Assembly: GCA_027623555.1 (NCBI GenBank)
Contig: JAQBSZ010000013.1
Coordinates: 39,892 to 103,891 of the forward strand
Source of the DNA: Pseudomonadota bacterium
GTDB taxonomy: Bacteria > Pseudomonadota > Gammaproteobacteria > Pseudomonadales > Pseudohongiellaceae
Reading direction: 5' to 3'
Length of the DNA: 64,000 nt
Positions 17,843 to 28,526 of this stretch are shown here, in pieces. The notes under the pieces are model-generated. The model did no database searches. It had not been told where the DNA came from and saw nothing but the letters and a program-made list of their open reading frames with translations. How positions within the stretch are numbered: the stretch's first letter is position 1; every line of letters starts with the position of its first letter. Both the position numbers and the translations under genes were made by a program.

Positions 17843-19408
17843 ATGACCATGCAAGACTTTACTTCCAGACTACCCAGAAATTTGTACAGCGCGGCCCGGG
17901 TACAGCAACTGGACCGGGTTGCCATCGATGAACTAGGTATAGCCGGATTCAAGTTGATGCAAATTGCTGGAAAGGCGGCATTTAATGCGCTATTGGAGCG
18001 GTGGCCGCAGGCGAATCGTCTCATCGTATTTACCGGGGCAGGTAACAACGGCGGTGATGGCTATATCATCGCGGGCCTGGCCAGGGAACAGGGATTTTCA
18101 GTCAACATCGTGCAAGTCGGTAATGAGTCTGCGCTATCCTCAGACGCGAAATTAGCCCACCGCTATGCTGTCGAAAGATCTGCGTCGATGATTGAGTTTA
18201 GTGAATTTGAGAGTGAACTCCAATTCGGTCATCCGAACTCGGTGATCGTGGATGCTCTGCTGGGAACCGGGTTGGACAGAGATGTGGCTGGCAATTACCA
18301 GCTGGCCATAGATTGCATAAATGCCAGTGGCTTGCCGGTACTCGCTATCGACATTCCCTCAGGGCTGAACGCTGACACGGGAATAGCCATGGGCAGCACC
18401 GTAGTGGCAGCCGTAACGGTAACTTTCATCGGCATGAAGCAGGGCTTGCTGACTGGGCAGGGTAGAGACTTCGCCGGCACAGTAATCTTTAATAATCTGG
18501 ATGTACCTGATGAGGTCTATACTCGGGACTCATCACCGCCACCGTCTGCCTGTCGCATCGATATCAATTACGTCACACAGTTCCTGGCACCCCGCACGCG
18601 TTCATCACATAAGGGCAAGCATGGTCATGTGCTGGTCATCGGCGGCGACTATGGCTATGGCGGTGCCGCATTGATGGCGGCCGAGGCAGCGCAACGGGCC
18701 GGTGCCGGGTTGGTCAGTGTCCTGACCCGTTCCGCTCACAGGCCAGCCTATCTGGCCCGCCGCCCGGAACTAATGGTGCTTGGCACCGAAGACGAAGATG
18801 CTGGCATCGAAGCGCTGCTTGCCAGGGCTGATGTGATCGCCATCGGTCCTGGCCTCGGGCGCAGTCAATGGTCGCGCAAACTGTTGCAGCTCGCCCTGGG
18901 TGCACAGGTGTCAGCCAATACTCCGCTGGTCGTCGATGCCGATGCACTCAATCTGCTGTCTGAGCGTGTGGGAAGTGGTGCGCCTAGCAAAAGAGAAAAC
19001 TGGATTTTGACTCCCCACCCTGGAGAGGCGGCTGCCTTGTTAAGCTGTGCTGTTACCGAAATTCAGGCTGACAGATTCTGGGCCGTTGCCGAGCTCAACA
19101 AGCGCTGGGGGGGGTGCTGTCTGTTAAAAGGCAGTGGCAGTCTGATCTGCGCGGCGAATGCAGACCAGCCGATTTACTTATGTACCGAAGGCAATGCTGG
19201 CATGGCCTCCGGTGGCATGGGCGACGTGCTCTCCGGCGTCGCCGCCAGTTTAGTAGCGCAGGGAATGACGCTGACGCAGAGTCTCTGTAGCGCGGTCTGT
19301 ATACATGGTGAGGCAGCCGATCTGGCTATGGCAGCCGGAGGTCAGCGCGGCATGGTCGCCACGGATCTGCTGCCTTTCATTCGCCAGTTAGTCAATCCTT
19401 CACTGTAA
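17843..19408 (+). CDS. nnr: Bifunctional NAD(P)H-hydrate epimerase / ADP-dependent dehydratase
   Basis: 521 residues, a fusion of two repair enzymes. The N-terminal YjeF-type epimerase (about 1-225) has VFTGAGNNGGDGYIIA and VDALLGTGLDRDV. The C-terminal ribokinase-like dehydratase (about 245-515) has GHVLVIGGDYGYGGAALMAA, AIGPGLGRS, VVDADALN, LTPHPGEAA and the catalytic GMGDVLSG. Together they restore damaged NAD(P)HX. The gene is the usual start of the nnr-tsaE-amiB-mutL-miaA-hfq series in this class. Confidence 0.93.
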   Translation: MTMQDFTSRLPRNLYSAARVQQLDRVAIDELGIAGFKLMQIAGKAAFNALLERWPQANRLIVFTGAGNNGGDGYIIAGLAREQGFSVNIVQVGNESALSSDAKLAHRYAVERSASMIEFSEFESELQFGHPNSVIVDALLGTGLDRDVAGNYQLAIDCINASGLPVLAIDIPSGLNADTGIAMGSTVVAAVTVTFIGMKQGLLTGQGRDFAGTVIFNNLDVPDEVYTRDSSPPPSACRIDINYVTQFLAPRTRSSHKGKHGHVLVIGGDYGYGGAALMAAEAAQRAGAGLVSVLTRSAHRPAYLARRPELMVLGTEDEDAGIEALLARADVIAIGPGLGRSQWSRKLLQLALGAQVSANTPLVVDADALNLLSERVGSGAPSKRENWILTPHPGEAAALLSCAVTEIQADRFWAVAELNKRWGGCCLLKGSGSLICAANADQPIYLCTEGNAGMASGGMGDVLSGVAASLVAQGMTLTQSLCSAVCIHGEAADLAMAAGGQRGMVATDLLPFIRQLVNPSL

Positions 19409-19433
19409 TCGTCATTCGATTGTTACCTCGATA

Positions 19434-19964
19434 ATGTCTGAATTCCAAACACTGCTCGCCGACGAGGAAGCTACCATCGAGTTCGGTAAACGCCTGGCCG
19501 TGGCAACATTTATCGAGGCTCAGGATAGTAGAGAAGCTATCGCTGCGGGCCAGGGTGTGCCAACTTGTGGCGGTATCGTGCATCTGATTGGTGACCTCGG
19601 TGCCGGCAAGACTACGCTTACTCGCGGGATCATGCGTGGCTTCGGTTATCAGGGTGCGGTAAAGAGCCCCACCTATACGCTGGTAGAGCCCTATGAGTTT
19701 GAGCGATGCCAGATCTACCATTTCGATCTGTATCGATTGGCCGACCCTGAAGAAGTCCTCTACCTGGGGATTGACGATTATTTCAGTGGCTCTAATCTTT
19801 GCATTATCGAATGGGCAGATAAGGGGGCAAACCTGATTCCTCCCGCTGATCTGCGTATCGAACTCGAGACTGAGGGAACCGGGCGGCGCCTGAATTGTCA
19901 GACAGTTTCTGCAAAGGGTGAGGCTATAGCCAAAAGATTGCTGAAAAAAGGCCGAAATCTATAG
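19434..19964 (+). CDS. tsaE: tRNA t6A37 biosynthesis ATPase TsaE
   Basis: 176 residues. Walker A GDLGAGKTTLTRG near residue 53, then VKSPTYTLVEPYE, IYHFDLYRL and CIIEWADKG, all TsaE signatures. It supports the TsaB-TsaD complex in threonylcarbamoyladenosine formation at tRNA position 37. An insertion before the Walker motif (about residues 25-45) makes it slightly longer than E. coli TsaE (about 153). It lies 25 nt after nnr. Confidence 0.93.
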   Translation: MSEFQTLLADEEATIEFGKRLAVATFIEAQDSREAIAAGQGVPTCGGIVHLIGDLGAGKTTLTRGIMRGFGYQGAVKSPTYTLVEPYEFERCQIYHFDLYRLADPEEVLYLGIDDYFSGSNLCIIEWADKGANLIPPADLRIELETEGTGRRLNCQTVSAKGEAIAKRLLKKGRNL

Positions 19965-20007
19965 ACAACGCAGACTATGGCATTCAAAAGCCCAGAAAGC
20001 AGCAACC

Positions 20008-21525
20008 ATGCATTTTAGAAGTAACCAAGCTCCAAGAAGGCGCATCAGCTGGCTGGTCCTTATCGGCCTGGCGTGCAGTGCCAACGTATTTGCCGCCAGT
20101 ATCGATGAGGTGCGCATGTGGCGAGCGCCCGATCATACCCGGCTGGTTTTTGATCTCAGCGATGCGGTGAACTACCAGCTGTTTACTCTGGACAACCCTT
20201 ATCGCGTGGTCATCGATGTTATCGATGCAGAACTCATCGACGATCTGTCAGGACTGGATTTCACCGGAAGCCCTATCGTCAAAGTACGCAGTGGAGTACG
20301 CGAAGGCAACGATGTGCGCATCGTTCTGGATCTCACCACCAAGGTAAATCCGTCCAGCTTCACACTGGCCCCGAATAGCGAACTCGGTGATCGCCTGGTA
20401 GTGGATCTTTATGACCTGGAAACTTCGACCGCACCGACCTTGAGAACGCTGCCGCCGGCTTCCGATCTGAGTCAGGGCAGGCGCGAGATCGTGGTGGCAA
20501 TCTCGGCAGGTCATGGCGGTGAAGATCCGGGCAGCACGGGTTACGACGGCCGTATAAAAGAGAAGAATGTCACGCTCGCGCTATCACGAGCCCTGTTCAA
20601 TCGGCTCAACAGTATGCCCGGGTATCGACCGATCATGATTCGTGAGGGAGATTACTATGTTGAGTTGCAGCGTCGACCGCAGATTGCCCGCGACAACCGC
20701 GCCGATCTGTTCGTGGCGATTCATGCAGACTGGTATCGCAGCAGTCAGGCCAATGGTGTCACCATCTATGCGCTTTCCGGTGATCGGGCCGACCGGGAAA
20801 ATGCAAGCCGGGTAACCCAGAAAGAGAACAGTTCAGATTTGCTTGGCGGCGTCGGTGGCGATCTCATTCTTGGTGGTCTGGATGATGATGTGGCACTCAC
20901 GCTGGTGTCATTGCAAATGGCATGGAGCATGGAGCAGAGCCTGATTGCAGGCACCAGTATACTCGACTCGCTGGATGGGGTTACCCGGCTGCGCCGGGAC
21001 AAGGTGCAACAGGCCTCACTGCAGGTTCTGAATTCACCGGATATTCCATCAATACTTATCGAGACCGGCTACCTGTCAAATCCCGCTGAAGCAAAACGCC
21101 TTAACTCCTCCAGTTTTCAAAATCAGATGGCTGCCGCGATTGCCCAGGGAGTCATGAATTATTTCTATGATGCTCCACCAGAAGGAACCCTGGTCGCCTG
21201 GCAGAAACAGAATGGCATTTCGCCTGGATCTTATACGGTCAGACGTGGCGACAACCTGTCGGAGATCGCCGAACGTTTCGGTACCACACTGGCTGATTTG
21301 AAAACAATGAATGCTATTCGCTCCAATACAATTCAAATCGGCCAGGTGCTGGCGCTTCCCGGCGGTGAGCCTTTCCGGGCTTCGCAACATATAATCCAAA
21401 GAGGTGAGACCTTGTCGGAGATCGCTGCGCAATACCGGGTCAGTCTCTCCCGCCTGCGCCAGGCCAATAGCCTCTCTTCAGATCGCATCATGGTTGGCCA
21501 GGTTCTGAAGATTCCTGCCAGCTGA
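20008..21525 (+). CDS. amiB: N-acetylmuramoyl-L-alanine amidase with AMIN and two LysM domains
   Basis: 505 residues. Signal peptide (LVLIGLACSANVFA), AMIN domain (about 32-135), Amidase_3 catalytic domain (about 155-385) and two LysM repeats (YTVRRGDNLSEIAERFG and HIIQRGETLSEIAAQYR). Zinc/catalytic residues lie in ISAGHGGEDPGSTG, FVAIHAD and SILIETGYLSN. It cleaves amide bonds of peptidoglycan at division. The AmiB assignment rests on C-terminal LysM domains and gene order next to mutL. Confidence 0.92.
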   Translation: MHFRSNQAPRRRISWLVLIGLACSANVFAASIDEVRMWRAPDHTRLVFDLSDAVNYQLFTLDNPYRVVIDVIDAELIDDLSGLDFTGSPIVKVRSGVREGNDVRIVLDLTTKVNPSSFTLAPNSELGDRLVVDLYDLETSTAPTLRTLPPASDLSQGRREIVVAISAGHGGEDPGSTGYDGRIKEKNVTLALSRALFNRLNSMPGYRPIMIREGDYYVELQRRPQIARDNRADLFVAIHADWYRSSQANGVTIYALSGDRADRENASRVTQKENSSDLLGGVGGDLILGGLDDDVALTLVSLQMAWSMEQSLIAGTSILDSLDGVTRLRRDKVQQASLQVLNSPDIPSILIETGYLSNPAEAKRLNSSSFQNQMAAAIAQGVMNYFYDAPPEGTLVAWQKQNGISPGSYTVRRGDNLSEIAERFGTTLADLKTMNAIRSNTIQIGQVLALPGGEPFRASQHIIQRGETLSEIAAQYRVSLSRLRQANSLSSDRIMVGQVLKIPAS

Positions 21526-21642
21526 GTTATTGCCGGCTGATTCTATTCGGCACTGCATCTTTCTCCAGGGTCACTGAGATATTAATTAAACGCGATGGTG
21601 CTACAATGCCCTGCACCGTTGTTGCTTCTTTTCCCAAATCAA

Positions 21643-23460
21643 ATGAATCGTATCAATCGTCTCAACCAGAGACTCGCCAACCAGATTGCCGCCGGTGAAG
21701 TTGTCGAACGCCCGGCGTCGGTAATCAAGGAACTCTTGGAGAACAGTCTCGATGCTGGCGCCTCCCGCCTGGATATCGACGTGGAACAAGGCGGCGTAAA
21801 GTTGATGCGTGTGAAAGACAATGGTGTCGGTATCCATAAGGATGACCTGGCACTGGCGCTGAGCCGCCACGCCACCAGCAAGATTGCCGATCTCGAAGAC
21901 CTGGAAAATATCGCCAGTCTCGGATTCCGCGGTGAAGCATTGGCCAGTATCTGCTCAGTATCGAGACTGGCAATGCTGTCTCGAGCTGAGACTGCGGAAG
22001 AAAGTGGTGGCTGGAAAGTGGCGACTGAAGGTCAGGATATGGAAGCTAAACTGGCACCGGTGGCACACCTGCAAGGCACCAGCGTCGAAGTGCGCGATCT
22101 GTTTTTTAATACTCCAGCTCGCAAGAAATTTCTCAAGACAGAGAAGACAGAATTCGCTCGCATCGATGAAGTGGTAAAACGCATCGCGCTGAGTCGCTTC
22201 GATGTGCAGTTCACGCTGCAACACAATCAGCGCACAATTCACAAATTGCTGGCAACCACCTCAGAGCAGGAAAGACAACGACGTGTAGCGCTGGTGTGTG
22301 GCCCGGCCTTCATGGAGAACTCGGTCTCTGTTGACATGGAAGGTCCGGGCTTGAGATTGTGGGGATGGGTGAGCCTGCCAACGTTTTCCCGTAGTCAGGC
22401 AGACCTGCAATATTTCTATGTTAATGGCCGCATCATCCGCGACAAGTTGGTAACCCATGCCGTAAAGCAGGCTTACCGGGACGTGTTGTTTCACGGCCGG
22501 CATCCGGCCTATGTGCTTTACCTGGAATTGGCACCATCGGCAGTCGACGTTAATGTGCACCCAGCCAAGCATGAAGTGCGCTTCAGAGACAGCAGGCTCG
22601 TTCATGATTTTTTGTTCAGTGCCTTGCACAAGGCACTGGCTGAAGTAAGCCCGGCTGACCGGTTACCGGCCCAGCAGGCTGCAATGCTCTCAGATGTTGC
22701 AGCCGAGGATGGTCAGTCTGTTTATTCTCAAGGGCAAAACAGCCAATCCAGTCTCACCCTGGCAGAATTCTCTCGAGCGTCCTACTCAAGTAACGGTGCG
22801 AGCCGTAGTTTCGACCGCAATCAGGTGCAGCAACAACTAGCGGCCATCGCGAGTCTGCATGGTGACAATACTGAAGTACCGCCGCTGGGTTATGCCATTG
22901 CACAGTTACACGGCATCTACATTCTCGCGCAAAACAGCGCAGGGTTGATTATCGTCGACATGCATGCCGCGCATGAAAGAATTACCTATGAGCGCATGAA
23001 GTTGGCATGCCAGAACGAAGAGTTAAAAATGCAGCCATTGCTGGTGCCTCTGTCCATAGCCGTCAGTCAAGCCGAAGCCGATTGTGCCGAAGCCCAACAA
23101 CAGGTGCTATTGGGATTTGGCATTGAGTTGGAGCGGGTTGCCGAAGAAGCGATCGTAGTACGCCAGATACCCTCCATCCTTCGAGACTCAAACGTGGAGC
23201 AGATGGTGCGCGATGTGCTGTCCGACGTTCTGGAATATGGAAGTAGTGACCGCATCCAGGCGCATCAGGATGAGCTGCTCTCGACCATGGCCTGTCACGG
23301 CTCGGTTCGCGCCAACCGTCACCTCACCATCCCCGAGATGAATGCCTTACTGCGGGACATGGAAGCCACCGAACGCAGTGGTCAGTGTAATCATGGCCGA
23401 CCTACCTGGGTTTATCAGTCACTGCTTGAGCTGGACAAGCTGTTCTTGCGCGGCCAGTAA
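21643..23460 (+). CDS. mutL: DNA mismatch repair protein MutL (endonuclease-type)
   Basis: 605 residues from ATG 21643 ([19 protein letters not shown]); the frame continues upstream to 21595 but the extension is not MutL-like. The GHKL ATPase motifs are NSLDAGA, DNGVGI, TSKI and GFRGEAL. The C-terminal region has [13 protein letters not shown], fitting the endonuclease motif DQHA-x2-E-x4-E with M for Q, plus ACHGSVRA and CNHGRPTWV, the other metal-site motifs. This matches Pseudomonas-type MutL that nicks DNA itself; E. coli MutL relies on MutH. Confidence 0.94.
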   Translation: MNRINRLNQRLANQIAAGEVVERPASVIKELLENSLDAGASRLDIDVEQGGVKLMRVKDNGVGIHKDDLALALSRHATSKIADLEDLENIASLGFRGEALASICSVSRLAMLSRAETAEESGGWKVATEGQDMEAKLAPVAHLQGTSVEVRDLFFNTPARKKFLKTEKTEFARIDEVVKRIALSRFDVQFTLQHNQRTIHKLLATTSEQERQRRVALVCGPAFMENSVSVDMEGPGLRLWGWVSLPTFSRSQADLQYFYVNGRIIRDKLVTHAVKQAYRDVLFHGRHPAYVLYLELAPSAVDVNVHPAKHEVRFRDSRLVHDFLFSALHKALAEVSPADRLPAQQAAMLSDVAAEDGQSVYSQGQNSQSSLTLAEFSRASYSSNGASRSFDRNQVQQQLAAIASLHGDNTEVPPLGYAIAQLHGIYILAQNSAGLIIVDMHAAHERITYERMKLACQNEELKMQPLLVPLSIAVSQAEADCAEAQQQVLLGFGIELERVAEEAIVVRQIPSILRDSNVEQMVRDVLSDVLEYGSSDRIQAHQDELLSTMACHGSVRANRHLTIPEMNALLRDMEATERSGQCNHGRPTWVYQSLLELDKLFLRGQ

Positions 23461-23489
23461 CTACAAATCTGATCTGCCCCGATTCGCCA

Positions 23490-24452
23490 ATGAACTCTAC
23501 CAGCGCCAAGCCGGACGTTTATTGCCTGATGGGTCCATCTGCCTCGGGTAAGACCGCATTGGCGGTGGACCTGGTTGCACGCCTGCCCTTTCAGATCATC
23601 AGCGCGGATTCGGCTCAGGTCTACCGGGGTATGGATATAGGAACCGGCAAGCCGGGGGCGGCCATCCTGGAGATTGCGCCCCATCGACTCATCGATATCA
23701 TGGATCCTTCACAGGCATACTCTGCAGCTGATTTCAGGCAAGATGCAATGAAGGAGATCGCTGAAGTCATCACGCAGGGAGATATTCCCCTTCTGGTTGG
23801 TGGCACCATGCTGTATTTCAAAGTGTTGAGAGATGGGCTGGCAGAAATGCCGAATGCCGACTCCGGCATCAGGCGAGAAATAGAAGCCCTGGCCGTTGAG
23901 CAGGGCTGGGAAGCCGTGCATCGGCAATTAGCCCGGGTCGACCCGGAATCTGCGGCGCGCATCCATCCCAATGATCCGCAGCGCCTGCAGAGAGCCCTCG
24001 AAGTGTTTATGGTTTCTGGTAAATCCATGACGGATTATCATAGAGAAGAGCAGCAGATGCTCCAACAATCCGATGATTCTCTGCCTTTTACCTTACATTT
24101 TTTTGCGATTCAGCCTCCTGACCGGAAACAACTCCATCACAGAATCACCCAACGGTTTCTGGCCATGCTCGATAACGGGCTGGTGGATGAAGTGCGGGCG
24201 TTATATAACAGAGACGACTTGCATCCGCAGCTTCCCTCAATTAAATCAGTAGGATACAGGCAAGTATGGCAGCATCTGGCCGGTGATTTGGACTATGATG
24301 CCATGGTGGAAAAGAGTATTATTGCCACCAGGCAACTCGCCAAGCGTCAGCTAACCTGGTTGCGCAGTTGGCAAAACCTGCAAGGTTTAGACGGGCCATC
24401 AGCCAATGCCATCGATAGTGTCTTGAAATACGTGGATTCCACCTCTATATAG
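23490..24452 (+). CDS. miaA: tRNA dimethylallyltransferase
   Basis: 320 residues. P-loop LMGPSASGKTALA, ISADSAQVYRGMDIGTGKP, VGGTMLYFKVL and the C-terminal IKSVGYRQVWQHL with ATRQLAKRQLTWLRSW. It adds dimethylallyl to A37 of tRNAs reading UNN codons. It starts 29 nt after mutL, in the conserved mutL-miaA-hfq order. Confidence 0.95.
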   Translation: MNSTSAKPDVYCLMGPSASGKTALAVDLVARLPFQIISADSAQVYRGMDIGTGKPGAAILEIAPHRLIDIMDPSQAYSAADFRQDAMKEIAEVITQGDIPLLVGGTMLYFKVLRDGLAEMPNADSGIRREIEALAVEQGWEAVHRQLARVDPESAARIHPNDPQRLQRALEVFMVSGKSMTDYHREEQQMLQQSDDSLPFTLHFFAIQPPDRKQLHHRITQRFLAMLDNGLVDEVRALYNRDDLHPQLPSIKSVGYRQVWQHLAGDLDYDAMVEKSIIATRQLAKRQLTWLRSWQNLQGLDGPSANAIDSVLKYVDSTSI

Positions 24453-24560
24453 AACTTTATGGCGAAGTCTGTAGTCTCAAGAGAGTCCGGCGCCGTTTTT
24501 CGTTTTCCCACTGCCGGCGCCGCCGCTAAGACAGCATTGTAGAAAGTAAGGAGAATAACA

Positions 24561-24836
24561 ATGTCCAAAGGACACACCCTACAAGATCCTTTTCTGAATG
24601 TGCTCCGGAAAGAGCGTATTCCAGTGTCCATATACCTGGTTAGTGGAATCAAGCTGCAGGGACAAATCGAATCATTCGATCAGTTCGTCATCTTGTTAAA
24701 GAACGCTGTGAGCCAGATGGTTTACAAGCATGCTATTTCCACGGTAGTACCCGCACGCATGGTTAAGATTCCCATGCAGGGTCAAGGCGATTCGCAGGAA
24801 GAAGAAGCGGATGCCTCAGAACCAGGCAACACGTAA
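24561..24836 (+). CDS. hfq: RNA chaperone Hfq
   Basis: 91 residues. Sm1 motif [20 protein letters not shown] and Sm2 motif [12 protein letters not shown] are intact, after the usual [22 protein letters not shown]-terminus. The C-terminal tail is short and acidic. Hfq forms hexamers that pair small RNAs with mRNAs. A strong AAGGAG lies 7 nt before the ATG. Confidence 0.97.
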   Translation: MSKGHTLQDPFLNVLRKERIPVSIYLVSGIKLQGQIESFDQFVILLKNAVSQMVYKHAISTVVPARMVKIPMQGQGDSQEEEADASEPGNT

Positions 24837-24848
24837 TTTGGGGTAAAT

Positions 24849-26186
24849 TTGTTTTTTGACAGGCCAGACTCTGGCGAGGTTTCTATCCTCGTTCACATTT
24901 CGATCGATTCGGAATCTGATCGGGAAGACCCATCCGAATTCGAAGAACTCGCTCTTTCCGCAGGAGCTATGCCGGTGGCTTACATCACTGGTGCTCGCAA
25001 GCAGCCATCTCCCAGTCATTTTGTTGGTTCCGGCAAGTTGGAAGAAATCGCGGCGGCCGTGCATTCCCATAAAGCGGAGCTGGTGTTATTCAATCACTCC
25101 CTGTCTCCGAGCCAGGAACGCAACCTCGAAGAAGTGCTGAAATGTCGCGTATTGGATCGTACCGGATTAATCCTCGACATCTTTGCCCAGCGTGCCCGCA
25201 GCCATGAAGGCAAGTTGCAGGTTGAACTGGCGCAGCTGCAACATTTGAGCACTCGGCTGAAGCGTGGCTGGACACACCTGGACAGACAGAAGGGAGGCAT
25301 CGGTCTACGTGGTGCTGGTGAAACCCAGTTAGAACTTGACCAGCGCATGATTCGGCAACGCATCAAATCGATCAACAAGAGTCTGGCAAAGGTAAAAGGT
25401 CAACGCGAACAAGGACGCCGCTCCCGGCGCCGCGCAGAAATTTCCACAATCTCACTGGTCGGGTACACCAATGCAGGAAAGTCATCGCTGTTCAATGTGC
25501 TGACCCGCAGTAAGACGTATGCTGCCGATCAGTTGTTTGCCACGCTGGATTCGACGTTGCGGCGGATTAATCTGCCGAATTACGGGCCGGCAATCATCGC
25601 CGACACCGTAGGTTTTATCAGCCACTTGCCTCACGGGCTTGTCGAAGCATTCAGTGCCACGCTTGAAGAGACTGCGGCGGCGAGTCTATTGCTGCACGTG
25701 GTGGATGCGGCCAACGAGTCGCATACTGTGTTCAGTGAGCATGTCAACGAAGTGCTCACCGAGATTGGTGCCGATGTCGTGCCACAGCTGGAGGTGTTCA
25801 ATAAGATTGATTTGCTGGTCAATTGTGAACCGCACATCCAGAGGAATGAAGATGGCTCCCCAAAAAGAGTCTGGGTTTCTGCCCTGACAGGTGCTGGGCT
25901 GGATTTATTACAGCAGGCAATCAGTGAGTTGCTGGCCGGTACATTGGTCGTTGGAACTCTGATGATCGGGGCAGAACAGGCACGTTTGCGTAGTCAGCTC
26001 CATGCCAAAGGGTTCATCGTAAGCGAAGTTATTAATGAAAACGGCAACTGGCACCTGCAGATTCGACTACCAATAACTGAGTTAGAGCGTATCCTGCAAC
26101 AGGGAGCCAGGTTTGAACCGACTCCTCAACAAGTAGTAAAAACGGCGCCAGAATGGTCTGGTGACGAACACGCAAGAACCGCATAA
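24849..26186 (+). CDS. hflX: Ribosome-rescue GTPase HflX
   Basis: 445 residues from a TTG start at 24849 with GGGG about 7 nt upstream; this start matches the MFDRxDxGE beginning of E. coli HflX. N-terminal domain includes FVGSGKLEEIA and LDRTGLILDIFAQRA; GTPase motifs are GYTNAGKSSLFN (G1), TLDSTLRRI (G2), ADTVGF (G3) and FNKIDLL (G4). It splits stalled ribosomes. It lies 12 nt after hfq. Confidence 0.94.
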   Translation: MFFDRPDSGEVSILVHISIDSESDREDPSEFEELALSAGAMPVAYITGARKQPSPSHFVGSGKLEEIAAAVHSHKAELVLFNHSLSPSQERNLEEVLKCRVLDRTGLILDIFAQRARSHEGKLQVELAQLQHLSTRLKRGWTHLDRQKGGIGLRGAGETQLELDQRMIRQRIKSINKSLAKVKGQREQGRRSRRRAEISTISLVGYTNAGKSSLFNVLTRSKTYAADQLFATLDSTLRRINLPNYGPAIIADTVGFISHLPHGLVEAFSATLEETAAASLLLHVVDAANESHTVFSEHVNEVLTEIGADVVPQLEVFNKIDLLVNCEPHIQRNEDGSPKRVWVSALTGAGLDLLQQAISELLAGTLVVGTLMIGAEQARLRSQLHAKGFIVSEVINENGNWHLQIRLPITELERILQQGARFEPTPQQVVKTAPEWSGDEHARTA

Positions 26187-26289
26187 CGCGGTTATCTGGG
26201 CTGTTCAGCGCTACTCAAAAGGCTGTGTTAATGCCCAATTATTAGCTAAAATCGACCTTCTGCGTCTGACAAAAGCTATGGAGAAACCA

Positions 26290-27498
26290 ATGGCTTGGAA
26301 TGAACCTGGCAAGAACGGTAACGACAACGATCCTTGGGGTGGTGGTCGCAAAGGTGGTGACCAGGGACCGCCTGATATCGACGAAGTCATCAAAAACCTC
26401 ACCAAGAAGTTCAACAACCTGTTTGGAGGTTCTGGTAGAGGGGGCTCCAGTTCGAGCGGGACCCCGGCTGGGTCTGGTGGACTCTCCGGTGGCCTGATCG
26501 CCGGACTGGTAGCGGTTGCAGTGGTTGTCTGGGGTTTCCTGGGATTCTATATTGTCGACGAAGCGGAACGTGGCGTGGTGCTGCGATTCGGACGCGTACT
26601 GGATGACAACCCGCAGCCGGGTCTGCATTGGAATCCTCCCATCGTCGATGAAGTCAACCTGGTCAACATCTCAGAGTTGAATGCCAAAACTTACGAAAGC
26701 CGGGCAATGCTGACTACCGATGAGAATATTATCGATATCGATGTAACGGTACAGTATCTTATTCGAGACCCGGTGAAATATGTGATCGCCGTGCAAGATC
26801 CTGAGCGCAGTCTGGACAATGCCGCCGAGTCTGCGATTCGTCACGAAGTCGGCAGTCAATTCATGGATCAGATTCTTACAACCGGGCGCTCCGTATTGGC
26901 TGCCAATGTGAAGGACCGGTTGCAGAATTATATGAATGTTTACAACACTGGGATTTTCGTCAGCCAGGTCAACGTGGTCAATGCTCAGCCACCCGATGCT
27001 GTCAGGCCGGCGTTCGATGATGTAATCCGAGCACGAGAAGATGCTGAACGTTCACAGAATCAGGCGTCACAATATGCCAACGAAATCATCCCTATCGCTC
27101 GTGGTAATGCCCAGCGCCAGATCGAACAGTCGAATGCTTACAAAGAACAAGTTGTCGCCAAGGCAGAAGGTGATGCTTCCCGATTTAATCAATTGCTCAC
27201 TGAATATAGAAAGGCGCCAGAAGTCACACGGCAACGACTCTATATCGATTCGCTGGAGGCGATCATGACAGCAAGCAGCAAGATCATGATCGACGTAGAA
27301 GGTGGCAATAACATGCTGTATTTGCCGCTGGATAAAATCATGGAACAGAATTCTGGAGTGGGTGCGGGCAACAGACCGAGAACTACCCAGGAGTGGCGAG
27401 ATCTGGCCAATGAATTGGCGCCGTATCTACCTGGGCCATCCAACACAAGCGCTGTAGATCGTGCGCGTCTCAGTGGTGGCAGAGGAGGTCGACCATGA
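26290..27498 (+). CDS. hflK: FtsH modulator HflK
   Basis: 402 residues from ATG 26290 (MAWNEPGKNGNDNDPWGGG), preceded by GGAG with good spacing; the same frame is open from 26161 but that part is not HflK-like. A Gly/Asn/Asp-rich N-terminus precedes one membrane segment (IAGLVAVAVVVWGFLGFY), then a SPFH/prohibitin domain (ERGVVLRFGRVL, NIIDIDVTVQYLIRDP). With HflC it forms a large complex that restrains the FtsH protease. Confidence 0.94.
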   Translation: MAWNEPGKNGNDNDPWGGGRKGGDQGPPDIDEVIKNLTKKFNNLFGGSGRGGSSSSGTPAGSGGLSGGLIAGLVAVAVVVWGFLGFYIVDEAERGVVLRFGRVLDDNPQPGLHWNPPIVDEVNLVNISELNAKTYESRAMLTTDENIIDIDVTVQYLIRDPVKYVIAVQDPERSLDNAAESAIRHEVGSQFMDQILTTGRSVLAANVKDRLQNYMNVYNTGIFVSQVNVVNAQPPDAVRPAFDDVIRAREDAERSQNQASQYANEIIPIARGNAQRQIEQSNAYKEQVVAKAEGDASRFNQLLTEYRKAPEVTRQRLYIDSLEAIMTASSKIMIDVEGGNNMLYLPLDKIMEQNSGVGAGNRPRTTQEWRDLANELAPYLPGPSNTSAVDRARLSGGRGGRP

Positions 27499-28364
27499 AA
27501 AATTTTGTGATAGTTGGCGTATTATTTGTCATCATACTTGTCGCCGGGAATGCGCTGTTTGTCGTGAAAGAAACAGAACGTGCCGTCATGTTGCAGTTTG
27601 GCGAGCTGGTTAATGCTGATATTGCACCTGGCTTGCACGTGAAGATTCCCTGGGTAAATACCGTGCGCATATTCGATGCGCGTATCCAGACCGAAGATAC
27701 CGCGCCGGAACGGTTTCTAACCCTGGAGCAAAAAGCACTCGAAGTGGACTCGTACGCCAAGTGGCGAATTATCGACGTCGGCCAGTTCTACGTGTCTACA
27801 CGCGGCAATACCGCAACAGCCGGTAGCTTGCTGGCGGAACGAATTAATGACGGATTACGTGATCAGATCGGTGCAAGAACGCTCCAGGAAGTAGTTGCTG
27901 GTGAGCGTGATCAGCTGATGCTGGATCTGACTGCCGAATTGAATGAGGCGACGGCGGCAGACATCGGTATCGAAGTGATCGATGTGCGGGTAAAACGTAT
28001 CGACCTGCCCGATGATGTACGTTCATCTGTCTACGAACGCATGATCACCGAACGAAACCGGGAAGCCCAACAACTGCGCTCCAGCGGTGAAGAACTCGCC
28101 ATCGGCATTCGAGCCGATGCGGATCGACAGGCGGTAATCTATGAAGCCGAAGCCTATCGCGATGCTGAGCGAACTCGAGGTGAGGGTGACGCAACCGCTA
28201 CTGCTACTTACGCCGAGGCGTATACCAAAGATCCGGAATTTTTTGCGTTCACTCGCAGCCTGAATTCCTATCGCGAAACGTTTAATTCAAAAGGAGATGT
28301 GTTGCTGCTTGACCCGGGCAGTGACTATTTCAAATACCTGAAGGATGGATTATCTCAGCAGTAA
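27495..28364 (+). CDS. hflC: FtsH modulator HflC
   Basis: 289 residues. One N-terminal membrane segment (FVIVGVLFVIILVAGNALF) then a SPFH domain (ERAVMLQFGELV, LHVKIPWVNTVRIFDAR, EALEVDSYAKWRI-like, RVKRIDLPDDVRSSVYERM). ATG overlaps the hflK stop as ATGA, so the two are translated together. A hairpin terminator follows about 45 nt later. Confidence 0.95.
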   Translation: MKNFVIVGVLFVIILVAGNALFVVKETERAVMLQFGELVNADIAPGLHVKIPWVNTVRIFDARIQTEDTAPERFLTLEQKALEVDSYAKWRIIDVGQFYVSTRGNTATAGSLLAERINDGLRDQIGARTLQEVVAGERDQLMLDLTAELNEATAADIGIEVIDVRVKRIDLPDDVRSSVYERMITERNREAQQLRSSGEELAIGIRADADRQAVIYEAEAYRDAERTRGEGDATATATYAEAYTKDPEFFAFTRSLNSYRETFNSKGDVLLLDPGSDYFKYLKDGLSQQ

Positions 28365-28407
28365 GTAATCGACTGAACCTTTAATCAGAGGCTCCCCATC
28401 TCATAAG

Positions 28408-28441
28408 AACCTGAATTGCTGAGCAGCGCGCAATTCAGGTT
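28408..28441 (+). terminator. Hairpin after hflC, probable terminator
   Basis: An 11-bp perfect stem AACCTGAATTG/CAATTCAGGTT with a 12-nt loop, followed by TACTTTT. The T-run is broken, so it may terminate only partially. Confidence 0.6.
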
Positions 28442-28526
28442 TACTTTTGGAAGCGATTTAATGATTGTCAGGACGGATAGCTAGGTAAGAGGTCATCGAG
28501 GTACGCAATTCAGAAGAATCTGACAC